Part shown: piece by piece, positions 30,716 to 45,083 of the stretch
Position numbering within the stretch: the stretch's first letter is position 1
Layout of the letters: each line of letters starts with the position of its first letter
Source: Thermomucor indicae-seudaticae
Taxonomy: Eukaryota; Mucoromycota; Mucoromycetes; Mucorales; Lichtheimiaceae
Length of the DNA stretch: 52,272 bases
Direction of reading: 5' to 3'
NCBI GenBank assembly: GCA_000787465.1
Contig: JSYX01000216.1
Coordinates: 1-52,272 of the forward strand
The notes under the pieces: generated by a model
The model's input: only the letters and a program-made list of their open reading frames with translations
Database searches by the model: none
Told to the model about the DNA's origin: nothing
Made by a program: the position numbers and the translations under genes

Positions 30716-31901
30716 ATGCGCTCAATCCTTGTTCGACGTAGTTTCACCGAACGGTATGACCCCGTTCGTCCTTATCTTCACCAGCATTTGCCCAGATATT
30801 CTTCTGCTTCTTCGGGAAGCTCTGATAATTCATCACCCGTCAGCAATGGATCAAACAATAACCACCGCGAAAAAATATCACAACATCACGATCTTTTGCG
30901 GGAAGTGCGTCGACTCCGTGCTGAAAACGATTACTTGCGCACCAGCGTCGATATTCTGAAGGATGACCTCCGCATTGAACGCGAATCGCGCAAGATCACT
31001 GAGGAGTGCCATCAACGATTTCGCGACAAGGTCGAATCCGAAATCGCTGAATTTCTCGATAGAATTGACAGGCTGACTCAGCACGTGGAAGGTGCAAAAG
31101 CAAGTTGTCCGTCCTGCCCTGCTGCCGCGGGCGATGAGGAGGAAGAAGGAGGGTTCCCTCAAGAACGCAATGATAGCAAACGAAGAAGAATAGGAGGAGG
31201 ATGACGGGTTGACAGATGATGAGCGATTCGAGCAGCTTGCGGCATCTTACTTACGCCAAGCAATCGTGTCCAATCTGACAAGTACACGTGCCAACTTGGA
31301 GTTGGATGATCTACTTCTCAAGTATGATCCGTCTCCGTCGGTTATTCTCCGCACCCTGGCCACGACATTTATTGTCTGGATACGGGACACGGTCACGGCG
31401 CGTGCTGATTCTACAAGCGCTGCGAGTGTCATGATGACGGGTGTAAAGAAGGGATTTTTACAGTTCCGGAAAGCTATCCTGGAACTGCATGTGAAAGACG
31501 TCAATCACCAATATCACTTTTTGAACGAAGTCGAACGCACATTAGACGGCGACAACAACGATATGGCTCCCATTATCGATAATTACCACCGGATTTTGGT
31601 CATGCTCTTCAAACACGACATAGTGGACGCGTATGCTGTGAGCCATTGGTGGCATTCAAAAAGCAGTGATGGTTTTGTTTCAAATGCGGTAGCTATTCGA
31701 CTTCGTGACAGGACGCGCATGTTTGTTGAGTGGTTGGACCAAGACGATGATTCGGATGGCGATGGTGCTAGCAGCAACACGGTTATCCAAGGAGAGGACG
31801 AAGGATCTGACGACTATATGGACGAAAGAGGACCTGAAGATAATATGGCCGGTGTTAACGGCAAGTACTGCGCCTACCAGCTGCCCGCATGGCGCTTATG
31901 A
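30716..31901 (+). CDS. Coiled-coil ORF joined out of frame to an eIF2B-epsilon-like W2 (HEAT) domain
   Basis: ORF 1 (30716-31204, 162 aa) has a Ser/Asn-rich start and a coiled coil (REVRRLRAENDYLRTSVDIL, then LKDDLRIERESRK). It ends in an acidic plus KRRRIGGG stretch. ORF 2 runs in the +1 frame to 31901 with no ATG near its start. It contains ERFEQLAASYLRQAIVSNLT, LELDDLLLKYDPSPSVILRT, then VMLFKHDIVDAYAVSHWWHS and TRMFVEWLDQDDDSDGD. The order and spacing match the C-terminal catalytic HEAT/W2 domain of eIF2B-epsilon, with the two aromatic-acidic boxes (around SHWW and FVEWLDQDDD). The N-terminal nucleotidyltransferase and left-handed-helix domains of eIF2B-epsilon are absent. No plausible intron links the frames; they overlap for only eight bases at 31194-31201, at GGA followed by TGA. 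It may be a chimeric duplicate, a pseudogene or a sequencing slip. Confidence 0.6.
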
Positions 31902-34900
31902 GATAACATATGAATCTTCTAATAAAAATTGGGCAGTCGTTACTTGATCTTCCTGTTTGAATTTGTTGCATACAGTGACCCCCCCCCATTTAGTTCACCC
32001 CGTCGGGTCCCTTCTCGAAGGTGAAATAACTGAGGCGTAAATTTAAATCATCGGCCTACAGTGGTGAACCTTTGCCGATGGGTTCGCACGGGTTCTTTAA
32101 ACGGGGTCGAATTTAAAACGGGAACATCTGTATGCTATATACCCAAGCGAAGGTCCAGGTATGCCAAGAACGACTATTACAGTCAGCTCCCGCTTTTTGA
32201 AACGGCTAAAATCCGAAGAATCAGTCGCAAAAAACCGGGTGTTGCAAAACCCAGGGGATCCAAGGAAATAGGCTACCCACGTGATTAACGTGGGAAGTGC
32301 AACGCATGTCCTACACTACAGGGCAAAAAGTTTGCATGCAGTTAGATAGTGCGAGACATAGCAGGTGTATGCAGACTTTTTGACCGGTATCGTATCTCTA
32401 TAGGAACGATAACCCGAATAGCTTAGTCAGGATGAACTAACATCCTAACGGACATGATAACAGAGTTGCCCTATCCTCAATTCGACAACACAGAGAGCAT
32501 AAGCGTATTTATTGGACAAATGAAACTTTAAACAAAGACTCCATTTGAATACTGTAATTGTGGCTTTCTTTTCAACTAAGGTACCCCTGCAAACAGCCCT
32601 AAGCTTATGGAGAAACATGAAAACACGCTTTTTAAAAGGCGCCGCAGGACCATTCTGTTGCCGTGCAGAAACTAGCAGCATGGCACAAGGCTGAGTCCAC
32701 AACATAATACGCGCCATTGATTTCTCAATACTTTACCGAGGAACAAAAGATTTGTCTGATGGCCGAAATAACTTCCTTTAATCATGCTGTGATTCGCCAC
32801 GATAGCGCCTGCTCTTCTTTGAGCTTCAACTTCTATCGGTTGACTTATACCTCGCTTCAATGCAACGGCCATTTTTCTCGTTGCAAGTTGCGCAACAGCG
32901 GGGTGTTGCAAAACTTTGTAACAGATTTTAAAGCTGATTGCAAAAAACCGGGATTGTAAAAAGCGGGGACAGACTGTACTTTACATATTTCAATATCATG
33001 GCAAAGCGACATAATCTTAGCGAAGGCGGTTTATGTCATACTGTCGACCACATGGCACATCTGATACAAGCGCAAAAGCTCTAAGCGGAAAGCGACTTTT
33101 GGTGCTGTAGGAGTTGAGGGCAAAAGGCGTGATCTTAATACGGTAACGGTAGGCTTTTTGTGCACGCAGGAGGCAGTGGTCGACATTCTTATTCCTGTAA
33201 TCAACATTACAGCTTTCGCAAGACGTTCTACGCTATTTTGTAACAGCTACAGTCAAGCACTAACTAGGCCTACCGTGCAGATAAGCGCACAAAAACTTGC
33301 GCAACTTTTCTTTTAGAGTTTGAGCATACCTTACAGATGTCTCTCTCAGGAAGAGACAGAGCTATTTTCAAAATAGGACCGTTGACACCTTTTCGGAATG
33401 GATGTATTCATCGGTCAAACCATCTAAGAGTTCGGCCTAAGACTCAAGGAGCACCTGGCGCTGCGCTGCGCTGCGTATGCATTCGTATTGTCGTGGTCAC
33501 ACCACGGCTAAAATTGGACAGGCCAGAGCGCGGGTGGGGCGGAGGGCGGGCAGGAGGACGGATTTCACCAAGTCATTCATAAATCCGGCCTACAGGTTCC
33601 ACAAGTTACGAACTTGCAGCATTATAGACGTCACGTCATACAGAGATTTTGGAAAATCCGCCCTTTTTCGCCATAGTGTCATCCCTGGCGTCATAGCCTA
33701 TTCCGCCGCTACCGAGGTCATCGTCAAAGGTTCTATCGATACTAGCTGGCGTCGAAGGCACTTACGCCTATTTATCCAGCTTGTCAGCAAGTTGATGCGT
33801 GGAGAACGACATTGCCTTTAATCTGAAGCGACCGTCCGCTGCAAAATTTGTCTCTTTTTGATCCGTTTGTGACGAGCATTTACGCTAGTCATAACCAGGT
33901 CGCCACTGCTCGCGCTACTGGCAGTTACTATCGCTGTCCACATCTGCATTCAATGTATTTCTTCTTGGTCTACCTAATTATTCGTAAAAACGGATTGCTA
34001 CTGCTTTGTTGGTACCAATGGGCAAGGTAAGAAATATATACGTGGACAATCCCACGTAGGGACTTAACTGTTGCCTATTACTGTGTGTAAGGATGCATAA
34101 CTAAAGTAATCATTGAATTACTTCCTGAAAAAAAACAGCTATGTTATTGATTTGCTCGATTTATCCGTCAATCAGATTCCTTCACGGATGTGTTAAAAAA
34201 GACACGCTTTCTTTTGTGCGGTCATGGGTAGGATTCTCATGAGGTGAAAATTTAGCTAGAAGCTAATAAGCTTTACAGACTTATTAAAAGGATTAACCAG
34301 GACAAGAACAGAAATCGTGCATTGATTATTCTCATTGTAATTTGTCTTTATAAAAAGATGGATCTGCGCGTGCGCTTCACTATCTCTGCGTTACTTGCCT
34401 GTCGTGTCTCTGAATTCGCTCGCGCAATGCGACGCCGCTGTATGTTCGCTTCACTGCGGGCTGCGGCTGTATCTGGTCTGTTGGCGCGCGATCGCCGTTG
34501 CCTTCCAGCAGCTCTCTGCCGTCTTTCTTCACTAGACATTCGAACAGGAGCCATGATACAGAAAAGGAGACACATTTCAGAGTTGTACCTACCTCGTCCA
34601 GCCGTATGCAAGATTGTGCAAACCTCGCTTAATGCATCGTAGCATTTACTGATCCGGAATGGATGCCGGCAGCTTCCTAAAGCTAATCAATTGCTGTCTA
34701 TGACTTCAAGGGGCCTTCTATGCCGCTTTGCGCTGTATTTCTTTGGCTCCAGGAAAGGGATCACAAGTCTCCAGCAGGCGTTTCCAACGAAGGGCATGGC
34801 AACAAGTTCAACGCTCTCTCTTCCCTTGACTATGTCCGAGCAAGGAAGGCATGTTCACGACTGCCCCCATCACAGCATCTGCAAATGCCGCTGTCAGAAG

Positions 34901-35341
34901 TACGTTTGCAACCATGGCTAAGTCTTTAAACTTACTGAATTTTTTCAAGGAATTACTTGCGAATCCGCTGCTGCTCCTCACATTCGACTTACTTTGATTT
35001 AGAGGTCATTAGACGGGCCGGACATCAGCAAAAGAATTAAAGAAAGCAACCTAATGGGCATTGATACCTCCCAGAACTTTGGCCCTTCGAGTCGTGTTCT
35101 CCACTTCCAATGTTTCTTGCCGCTTGGTACCAATTTGGACGGCATGTGGTGCTTTAAGATTCTATAGCGTCAGAAACAAGTATACAAGATGATGCTCATC
35201 TAGCATCTTACCGGCTGTTCCCTCAAGCTCCTTCTTCACCGCAACATCGAAGTCCCTCTTGATCATCAACTTCTTTGCAATTTTCCGGCAATTGCTTCAA
35301 AAGTGTATCAGTAGCTGTTGCTCAAGGATATCGTCTTTTAT
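31902..35341. other. 3.4-kb gene-poor, decayed region
   Basis: No gene was recognised on either strand. Short direct repeats GCAAAAAACCGGG (32227-32239 and 32940-32952) and GGGTGTTGCAAAAC (32237-32250 and 32901-32914) suggest two remnants of one element about 700 bases apart. A G-rich segment lies at 33525-33557. Many short frames, none longer than about 115 codons and none with splice support, fit ageing transposon debris. Confidence 0.4.
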
Positions 35342-35960
35342 CTACGGCTGCTGGACATTTGCAAAGGTCCCTCGTCCTTCTGATATCGAGACGACATTAC
35401 AAAAAAACATCTCCATACCGGTGCCCTTATTCAAGGCAGCCCGGATCCGCAAAATCTCACGCGCCGCGGTCTCAACAAGGGCTTTGCAATTCTTGGCTTT
35501 CATGTCCGTCGTGTGAGATGTGTTTGCATTGGCCTTCTTGGCTTGATCCGACAAGGCTTTCCGCTCCTCGGCAGTCAGTTTTCTATAACTTTCGGCAGGC
35601 AGCCTCGTCTTCTCGGCTGCTCACGCACTCCCTATAATGTCAGGTGGAGGTACCTGCTTCCCGTTAAAAGCTTCCTTAAGTACGTATCCTCACGGAGGTT
35701 TTCACTGACGTGCACGTGCCAAGCAGTAAGCGGTTGTGCAGGACCGAAGTGTTGGTGATCGACGGTGCCCATGTCCCGTTACACTTTCGCGATGCGCACA
35801 TTGTCAATTCTTGCTGTCTCAAGCTGGGCGCACTCGAGATCTCTCAACGCTTTGTCCACTACAGCCAAAGCTGCCAGAGAATATGCATGTTTTTTTTAAA
35901 GAGCTGTGCGTACTTTTTGGGGTTCGAAAGGGAATAAGCTCAAGAGCGACATACCCGGAA
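35342..35960 (-). pseudogene. HMG-like/coiled repeated-gene relic
   Basis: On the minus strand, LTAEERKALSDQAKKANANT followed by helical KNCKALVETAAREILRIRAA and NKGTGMEMFFCNVV. The LTxEERxxxxxxAxxxN pattern resembles the end of an HMG-box helix. Upstream, in another frame, a helix LAVVDKALRDLECAQLETAR precedes stops. The pieces do not join, so this is a broken gene. I associate comparable HMG-like plus unknown-domain proteins with repeated fungal families, without proof. Confidence 0.35.
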
Positions 35961-36507
35961 ACAACGCTTCAACGAAGTTGGAGGGTCCATATACGCCACC
36001 GGCCTTTTTCAGCTGGCGATACGTGTATGTGAGGTCGAGACTTGCCAGATTGGTCGCAAGGGATACAGCTGGTTGGGTCTCTGCAATCTTCCATGTAAGG
36101 CTTTGCATGGTCCATTGTCGAGCTTGTTCGACGGTCTGAAACTGGCAGTCGGTAGCGAACATTGGTTGGCCGTGGCAGTCGCCAGAGGTTGATGTGAGGC
36201 ACCTCTGAAAAGCGTCGATAGTGTCAGCAGCTGTTATTTCAGCCGACGCAATTGCTCTGGTCACCACTTGAAAGAAAGTGTTAACGCCTGAACAGCCTTT
36301 ATGGGTGTTTAACTTACGTTTACTCTGAGCGACTTTGACTGCAGCCTGGCTAGGGGAAGAAGGGTTCCTGATGACAGCAGATTCAGTCTTGGGGAACACT
36401 AGAAATAGCAGGGAAAATTTCAAGCAGTGGGGACTGGTGGGGATGGGCTCAACAAGCGAGGCAATCTGAGACTTAACTGGGCTCTTCGAAATCCCCAAGC
36501 CGTGCAA
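35961..36507 (-). pseudogene. Unrecognised coding relic
   Basis: The minus-strand frame 36507-35896 has two protein-like parts: a Ser/Pro-rich start (EPIPTSPHCLKFSLLFLVFP) and a longer helical part, FFQVVTRAIASAEITAADTI, DAFQRCLTSTSGDCHG, TVEQARQWTMQSLTWKIAET and LDLTYTYRQLKKAGGVYGPS. A GTAAGT donor after VAQSK (about 36322) and an AG 30 nt later suggest an intron that has shrunk or been misread. Family unknown; it may belong with the relic at 35342-35960. Confidence 0.35.
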
Positions 36508-38125
36508 TGACTTTGGTGCTTATGTAAACGGATCTTGGGCAGAGCTTGCATCTTGAGATCTACTTGAGCGGGCAAAGATCAACCTCTTAACAGGACCTGT
36601 CGATTACGTTGTAACCGGAATCGCATTGTGCCTGCAACGATGGACATCCTTTCTCTGGTGGCGGTTTACCAACCAAGAGCTTATGGGGCTGTTGATTGTA
36701 ATCGCTTGATTACCGTAATGTCTCAAGCTTTCTCCCAAAAAGCAACGATCTTTTGTCCGTCCCATTGCTTTAAGTTTCCAGCAAGCCATGCATCGTACTT
36801 CGTAGTGCATGCCATTTATGGAAAACTTGTGGTCTACCGGACGAACTTGAGGACTTGCTTAATGCATCGACTTTTAAGCATCCAGTTTACGAATGCTTGA
36901 AACATGACTGACGGATTGCTGTTTTGACTAGTCACTGTGCGTTGAATATCCCCAGTCTTTCAGACAAAGCGTACGTGTTAATCATGGAGCAAGGATTAGG
37001 TCAAAAATTGTTTTGTACTATCCTATGCATGTTGCCGATAGCACGAGTTCGCAAGTCCCCATTCGCACGATCATGCCATCTGGCGTTTTTAACCTTTCCG
37101 TGAGCGATGTAAAAGCTGAGAGCCACGATAATAGAAACTGGTACTTCTTAGGGCCCTGATCGGTTTCAGCGTAATCAATCCCCATAGCAGTAGAAGGCGA
37201 AACCTTGACATTCTTTTTTTACTCTTCGTACCTCGTTTTCTTCGCGAGCGACACTCATCAAGAATGAGATTATTGACGATGAAAAACCCTCTACGAATTA
37301 ATGATTATGTAGAGGCATGACGTGTCTTTACTGCTTTACCCGTAGTCCGCATAATCTTTGTTCTGCCAAGTTGTAAATTTCTTGCTCCCCTGAAAAAGGG
37401 GAGGGCGTAAACGGGGCTGCTGATACAATTTCCGGTCCAAGTAGCGCAAAAACGCTTATCGTGTTGTTTATGCAAGTTCCAGGTTGTTGATCACTAAAGT
37501 GACCCTTTCTGCACTCCGTATTGATTCTCTCTCTCTTCACATGCACTACATTGATCCTATGAGATTCGTTTAAAACGTTACTAAGGCAATTCAGGCAACC
37601 AATAAAGTGCCAGATCGTCTTCAAACGCCGGATCTGTCAATCAGCCCATCTAAAAAAAATCCTTTCCTTTTTTCTTCACTTTTCCCACATTGCCATTTTA
37701 CCCTTTCTTTCTCTTTCCTTTTCGCACTTTCTCTGAAAGAAACGGTAAGCTTTTCAAAGCCGATACGAAACAAGTGTAGAGTAAAGTAAGGAAGTACAGC
37801 AGTGAAGAGCGAACACGGAAGAGTTTAACAAAAGGTATGTCCTTATCAAACGTTATCTGCTATGGCGCCAAACAAGTGTGGGAATCTCTCAGAACACGCA
37901 AGCCTGATGTTATTTAACCCCCTTTCTGTTTCCAGCCCTTTCCCAGATAAGAAAAGGATCTCATCAACATAAATACCCGTCTCTTTTCAGTGCGAAAGAA
38001 GCTCAAAGGATGGATTACTTTTCCTTTAATCCTTACGGGAGGTTGTCAGGTATATGTCGTCATGCCACCTCATTCTTGTTGGTCAAAAATTTTGATTGCG
38101 TGTCGTCTAATCATTGTCTCGTTCC
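36508..38125. other. Gene-poor stretch and promoter of the RRM gene
   Basis: No supported gene in 1.6 kb. A TTTCTTT-rich pyrimidine tract at 37660-37740 and possible GT-AG pairs upstream of 38126 (donor-like GGTATGTC at about 37834) suggest a 5' UTR with an intron for the following gene, not proven. Confidence 0.35.
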
Positions 38126-40092
38126 ATGCCATTTCTTCACTTAGAAGTCGAGAAGGAACGACGAGCTTTCGTCCTATCCGAAGACTACTCGATCGAGCGC
38201 TTGATTGGGAAGACTCCCATTGGCAATCGCGGTGCAGATACCGGTAAGCTTCCTATCGAGTTTCCTATCAACTTGATCTGTGGCGTGCAAGGAAAAAGAG
38301 CTAACGTCATTCTTGTCTTGTATCTTTCACAGCAACGTCAGCGCCCCTAAGACCAAGCCGGTTGCCGTCTCCAAGAAGATTGGCGTCCAAGTTCTCGTCC
38401 ATGCATTTACGTGGACAAGTCAACGATGGTCCCTTGCCGCCAACGCCCCCTGGTTATAACAAGGAACCCTTTAGCCTTTTCGCGTTGCCTTACAAGCCGC
38501 TCTTGCCTCCAGGCATATTTGATGATGATAAAGACATTTACGCCATGGAATCAAACAAGGCGTCTCGTGAGGCGCCAGTGCACCAGCAACGGCTTCTCTC
38601 CGACGGTCGAACTCTTCCCCGTGTGCCACCGCCAAATCTCTGGGAACCGCAAGAACAACCAAATTGGCGTTTCACGCAACCCCGGCGTCCTTCGTCCTCT
38701 GTTTCCACTGGTACTTTGCTGTCAAAAAGAAAGCTGAGAGCTACAGATCCTCCTGCGATGCCGATGACTTGGTCCCAAGCGGTACGCCGTAAGCCTGCCT
38801 TGGCTCCGAGTGTCTCACGGCCACTGAAGCATGTGTCGCCCGTAAATGAGTCGACATCGCTATCCATGAACCGGCCCAATAAACCGAACAATTCTGTCAA
38901 ACTCCTCTCGGATTCGTTCTCATTTATGTCCCTTGGTGAAGCGAACGCGGACCTCTTCAAGGAAGTCAAGTACCCAGTAATCAAAGTCTCCAATGTAAGT
39001 AACAAAACTCATTTTGTTCTCCGTGACAGCATCGCATACTCACGTGACTTACAGATACCCTGGAGCATCTCGTTGGCTGAAGTCCGCGAACTTTTCTCTT
39101 ATGTCAGACTGCCCAACCAAAAGGAAGTGGCTCAGAATATTCACGCAAGTATCCCTAATCAAACATTTTCGAATGACGTTCAATGTACTCACTATTGTCT
39201 TTACTTCATCTGTAGATTATTATCAACAAGTCTACGGGAAAGACTTTGGCCAATGCATACATTGAGGTCGCGACCGAAAAAGACGCACTCAAGGCGCTCA
39301 GACAGTACAGACACCAACCTGTAAAAGGTCGCAAACTATTCGTTACCGAAAGCTCTCAGGACGAACTACTCGCAGAAGTCTTCCCGGAATGGCCGGGAAA
39401 ATTCATTAATGGAGACGCTACACTCGATGTGGCAGAATACAACGCTCAACTTGCCGGTGGCAGCAACGAAGGTGAACGGGCACGCATTCCGCCCCCTTTT
39501 ATTCAGCGCAAGGAATTTGAAGCGCTATTGGCTGTTTGCAGAAATTACAAGCTTCATTTCTCGCGAAAGTGCGGTGAAAGACCCTTCGAGAATTTCATTT
39601 CCATGTTGGTCAAGTATCCTTGGGACAAGCCCGACCTGATTACTACGCTCCACAGAGACCATCTTTATGAATATTTCAAGATCGCTACAAGTAAGCTTCT
39701 CTACCCTTCTCCAGCTCTTCATTTATTTCTAAGTATTCTTGTTTCGAAGGTGTCTTGCGCAACCATCTCTCAAAGACCTATACAAGCCTTGACAGAACCT
39801 TGATCCACAGGATGGCTCGTGCAGCTCTTCAGTGCCCCGGATTTACTGTTCCACAGAAGAATGGTGTTCTTGCCGCTGGGTAAGTGTCACGTTTAACTCT
39901 TTCACTTCTCTGAATGCGTTATTTACTTGTTCTTTTATCAGTGGTGTGACCTGCCCGCCTGACCTCGTGCATTATCTCGAAGCACCTGAAGTGGAATCGC
40001 CTTCGTCTGACTGCTTTAGCAGTTCATCTTCTTCGCTTAACTTGCTTCCAAATGCTGCTCAATTTCTTCACGAATCCCCATGGCTTCGTTAA
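38126..40092 (+). CDS. RNA-binding protein with a single RRM and long disordered N-terminus
   Basis: Six exons: 38126-38243, 38333-38994, 39055-39144, 39216-39690, 39750-39879 and 39942-40092, 541 aa. The first 250 residues are Pro/Ser-rich. The RRM starts at VIKVSNIPWSISLAEVREL (beta1, alpha1) and passes through IINKSTGKTLANAYIEVATE (RNP1 region, atypical) to ALKALRQYRHQPVKGRKLFV. The rest is helical (KEFEALLAVCRNYKLHFSRK, RPFENFISMLVKYPWDKPD) with a Ser-rich end. The IPW and AYIEV features resemble quasi-RRM proteins. The third intron has a GC donor (CAC followed by GCAAGT); using it joins NIH to IIINKSTGK without loss of frame. Introns 2 and 3 fall inside the RRM. The likely role is mRNA binding or regulation; the exact orthologue is not recognised. 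Confidence 0.8.
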
Positions 40093-41671
40093 ATAATTTA
40101 ACTTTGCGTAAAAAAACAAAAAAAAAGACTAAAAAGAAATATTCAAAACTATGATGGTGCGCCCGTATTATCGGCCTTTGCTATCTTTCCAAGGTGACCT
40201 TGCGTGCATGTACAAGGTCATCTTGGGGGGAAATAAAACTTCCTTGCTTGCGAAAGGAGGTTCTAGAGGTCTCGCAAAAAATAAAAACAAAGACAAGATG
40301 AGCTTTATTCACGGTTGGGCATTTATACCGATACTTGTCTGGGGCATTGAGGAGTAAGTCTTAGGGAGGGTGAAGAAGCTCTTTGAGGATCCCGTTACTT
40401 GTCCTACACAATTTTTATTTGATAACCACACTTGTCTAACTATATTTGGCTCATGCGGTTACAAAATTGCGCGGGCCATCCAGTTTCCGGTCATATAATC
40501 ATGGACCAACTGTCTTTTCCCATGATTTGCTGTCATCCGTTTGCAACCGGACCACTGGAGGCTTCCCTTTGTTCAATGTACTGGGTTCCTGGAACCGCCT
40601 GTCTAAATGAGACAAGTTGTGCGCTTGATGGACTGGGCATTTTGTCCCAAACTGGGGTTCCCTCCTCTTGACCGTCTTTGCTCCAGCCAACAACCGCGAT
40701 ATCTTTATACGGAGACCCGTATATATGCATTGATGCTTTCAAAACGGGCGTACTTAGAAGCTTAGATACTAGGTCGTTCCAATAACTGATTGTGCATATA
40801 ACGAGTTGTACCGTGATGGTTCACCTTCTTAACAGACAAGATGAATACAAGCATTTCTTGTTCAATAATCGCTCTCCTTATTAGGACGTCCACAACGTGA
40901 CCAAAAAAAGACGGATGTATTGCCGCAGACGATCTATTTCTCTATAACACTACCGTCTTGTGCGTCGCAGGATCGAGCCGGTTGCTCTGGACATTCAAAC
41001 CATGATCACAGTAGCCCATCGACATCAGCCTTTTGTATTGATGGGGTGCTATAAAGTTGTCTCCTATGACGCTGCTGACGAAATGCGTCAAGTCACAAGA
41101 TAACGAAGGTGTCGATGTATACTGCAGCTACTGCCTCACAACCGGGCGCTTCCTCCTAGTGATGATAGAGGATCAGTTAATTCAACATCAATTTTAAGAG
41201 CAAGGGTTTCTTGTGCTGTCAGCATGTGCATGCGAAAAAGAAAGAAATGTATTACAAACCAAAATATAGCGCATGGACATGAAAACAAGAAGAAAGTCTA
41301 TACATGATATATATATGTGTATATATAATATATATGTTCTGCCTGTGCTTGTGTGTAAAACGAACTGAAAGGAAGATGGATGTTAAATGCGAAATGATGA
41401 TGCGGGTAACTAAAAGGGTTGAGGTTTTTTTCTTTTTCTTTTTTGAGTCGAGGGGGATCATCTATATTTGCTTTTTGTCAACTATTATCGTAAACCGCGC
41501 ATCGCTTCCCTTCGGTTCTTCTTCTTTAAAACCAGCTCGTCTTGGTCTGGTACTGAAGCGGCACATCACGAGCTGCATACGACGACCTGCCATTGTTAAG
41601 CGGAGGGTAATAACTGCTGTTAATATCATCCATTAATAATGTTTGAGACATTCGTTTTCCCAAGACAACAC
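40093..41671. other. Convergent intergenic region with TA microsatellite
   Basis: This lies between the RRM gene and DED1 3' ends. A (TA)-rich run lies at about 41305-41336. A T/C tract at 41425-41446 sits on the DED1 side. No gene was recognised; the frame at 40432-40671 has no supporting features. Confidence 0.4.
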
Positions 41672-43755
<2,084 letters not shown>

Positions 43756-45083
43756 TATTTGGTTACAGAAAAAGGAAAGAGAAGAGAAAATAAAAACAGG
43801 GCGGGGGATTAATCAGGCAGCTGCTTTGTCCCGACACAACACAACGCTTGTTGGGCCCAAAAAATTTTTTTCGAGACCAGCTGGCAAATCATTATGCACC
43901 ACTCACCAACTCGGTGATGCCGCAGCATCTCGAATGTGTAGACTTTTACTGGTTAATGAAAAGTACGGACAAAGTAGGGTGCTTGTATACAATGTGGTTT
44001 TCCAGGGCTATAGCTAAGCGAAAGGAAAAAGGCTCTTTTTCAGAGCAACGTATTTTGTACTAAGGACCGGCTCAACAAGATGTAATCAATTGGCGGTCTG
44101 CCGCGGCGACTACTCGCCGTACTTTGGATATGTCCTATCCTTTTCACCTACCATATTATGATATTTTCCTGAACAAATCGGACCCTTAAGCAATTGTCCT
44201 GGCGGAAGCACCAAAGATCGCGAGCATGGGGATGCGTCCGCTTTCAAAGACCGCGCTCAAACCACGTCTTCAATGTATGGTGGTGCCAGATGACAACAGG
44301 ACTCGTCCAAAAACACTTCAACCATTAGTGGTAGTAGCCTACTGTTTAGGTCTGCCAGGCGGTTTTGGATGCATGTATAAAAGCATACCCTCACTTTCAT
44401 GCAAAATGTTTCGTACGGTCATGCAACACCAAGAAGTTTAAGGTCCCTTTTCAGCGTCGAAAGTGACAAGTTGTCTGTCAGGTGCTTCAACAGACGCTTG
44501 GAAGTGACAAGCGTCCCAGCCCTGTTACAATCTGCCATGTATCCGCGAACACAGAGCTGGTAATCTCTGGAAAGGGACTTGCTCGATCGTGCTCATTTTC
44601 CTTCGACTCTTTCTTCATGCTGACGAAGTTAATGACCTTCCCGACGCCAGCAGCCTCAGTTAGAAGTTCGCAGGGAGAGAGAGAGCTCGGTGTGAAAGTT
44701 GCCGGCCTCGATCTGTTCTGAAAGAAATGCGTGGACAAGAGCCACTCGCTGTGAATAACTGGTCCAGAAGAGCGTTTCAATGGCAATAATGAGGCTTCAC
44801 TCCAGCCTAACAAAAAAAATGGCAATAATGACGTGCTGATGAGGTAAAGGCGGTATCAAAAGAAAGCGCAGGCTCTCAGGATTGCGAATTTTGAGGGACT
44901 TGCATTAGTAGAGAAGTTTTCAGCCCAAAAAGTTTATGTATAGGTTATTGTGTACAAGGAAGTGTAGAAGGGCGAAAGGAGAAAAGCTCATTGAGAGCAA
45001 CGTATTTGTACTATACTATCTAAGAGGTGCTTTGAAGTGGGAAAAAAACGAATTATGAGGATGTGGTCTTTCTATCTACTTTA
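43756..45083. other. DED1 upstream region
   Basis: 1.3 kb without a supported gene. The 112-codon minus-strand frame at 44825-44487 shows no domain. Two similar segments (aaaggaaaaaggctctttttcagagcaacgta near 44022-44053 and ggagaaaagctcattgagagcaacgta near 44980-45005) suggest a short dispersed repeat. Confidence 0.3.

Noticed and set aside
35930..35945. ggggttcgaaagg as a tRNA T-loop
   Set aside because: No acceptor stem, anticodon arm or D-arm could be paired around it.
40432..40742. Overlapping 64-79 codon frames on both strands
   Set aside because: No splice sites, no repeated or conserved pattern, ordinary chance frames in a convergent gap.
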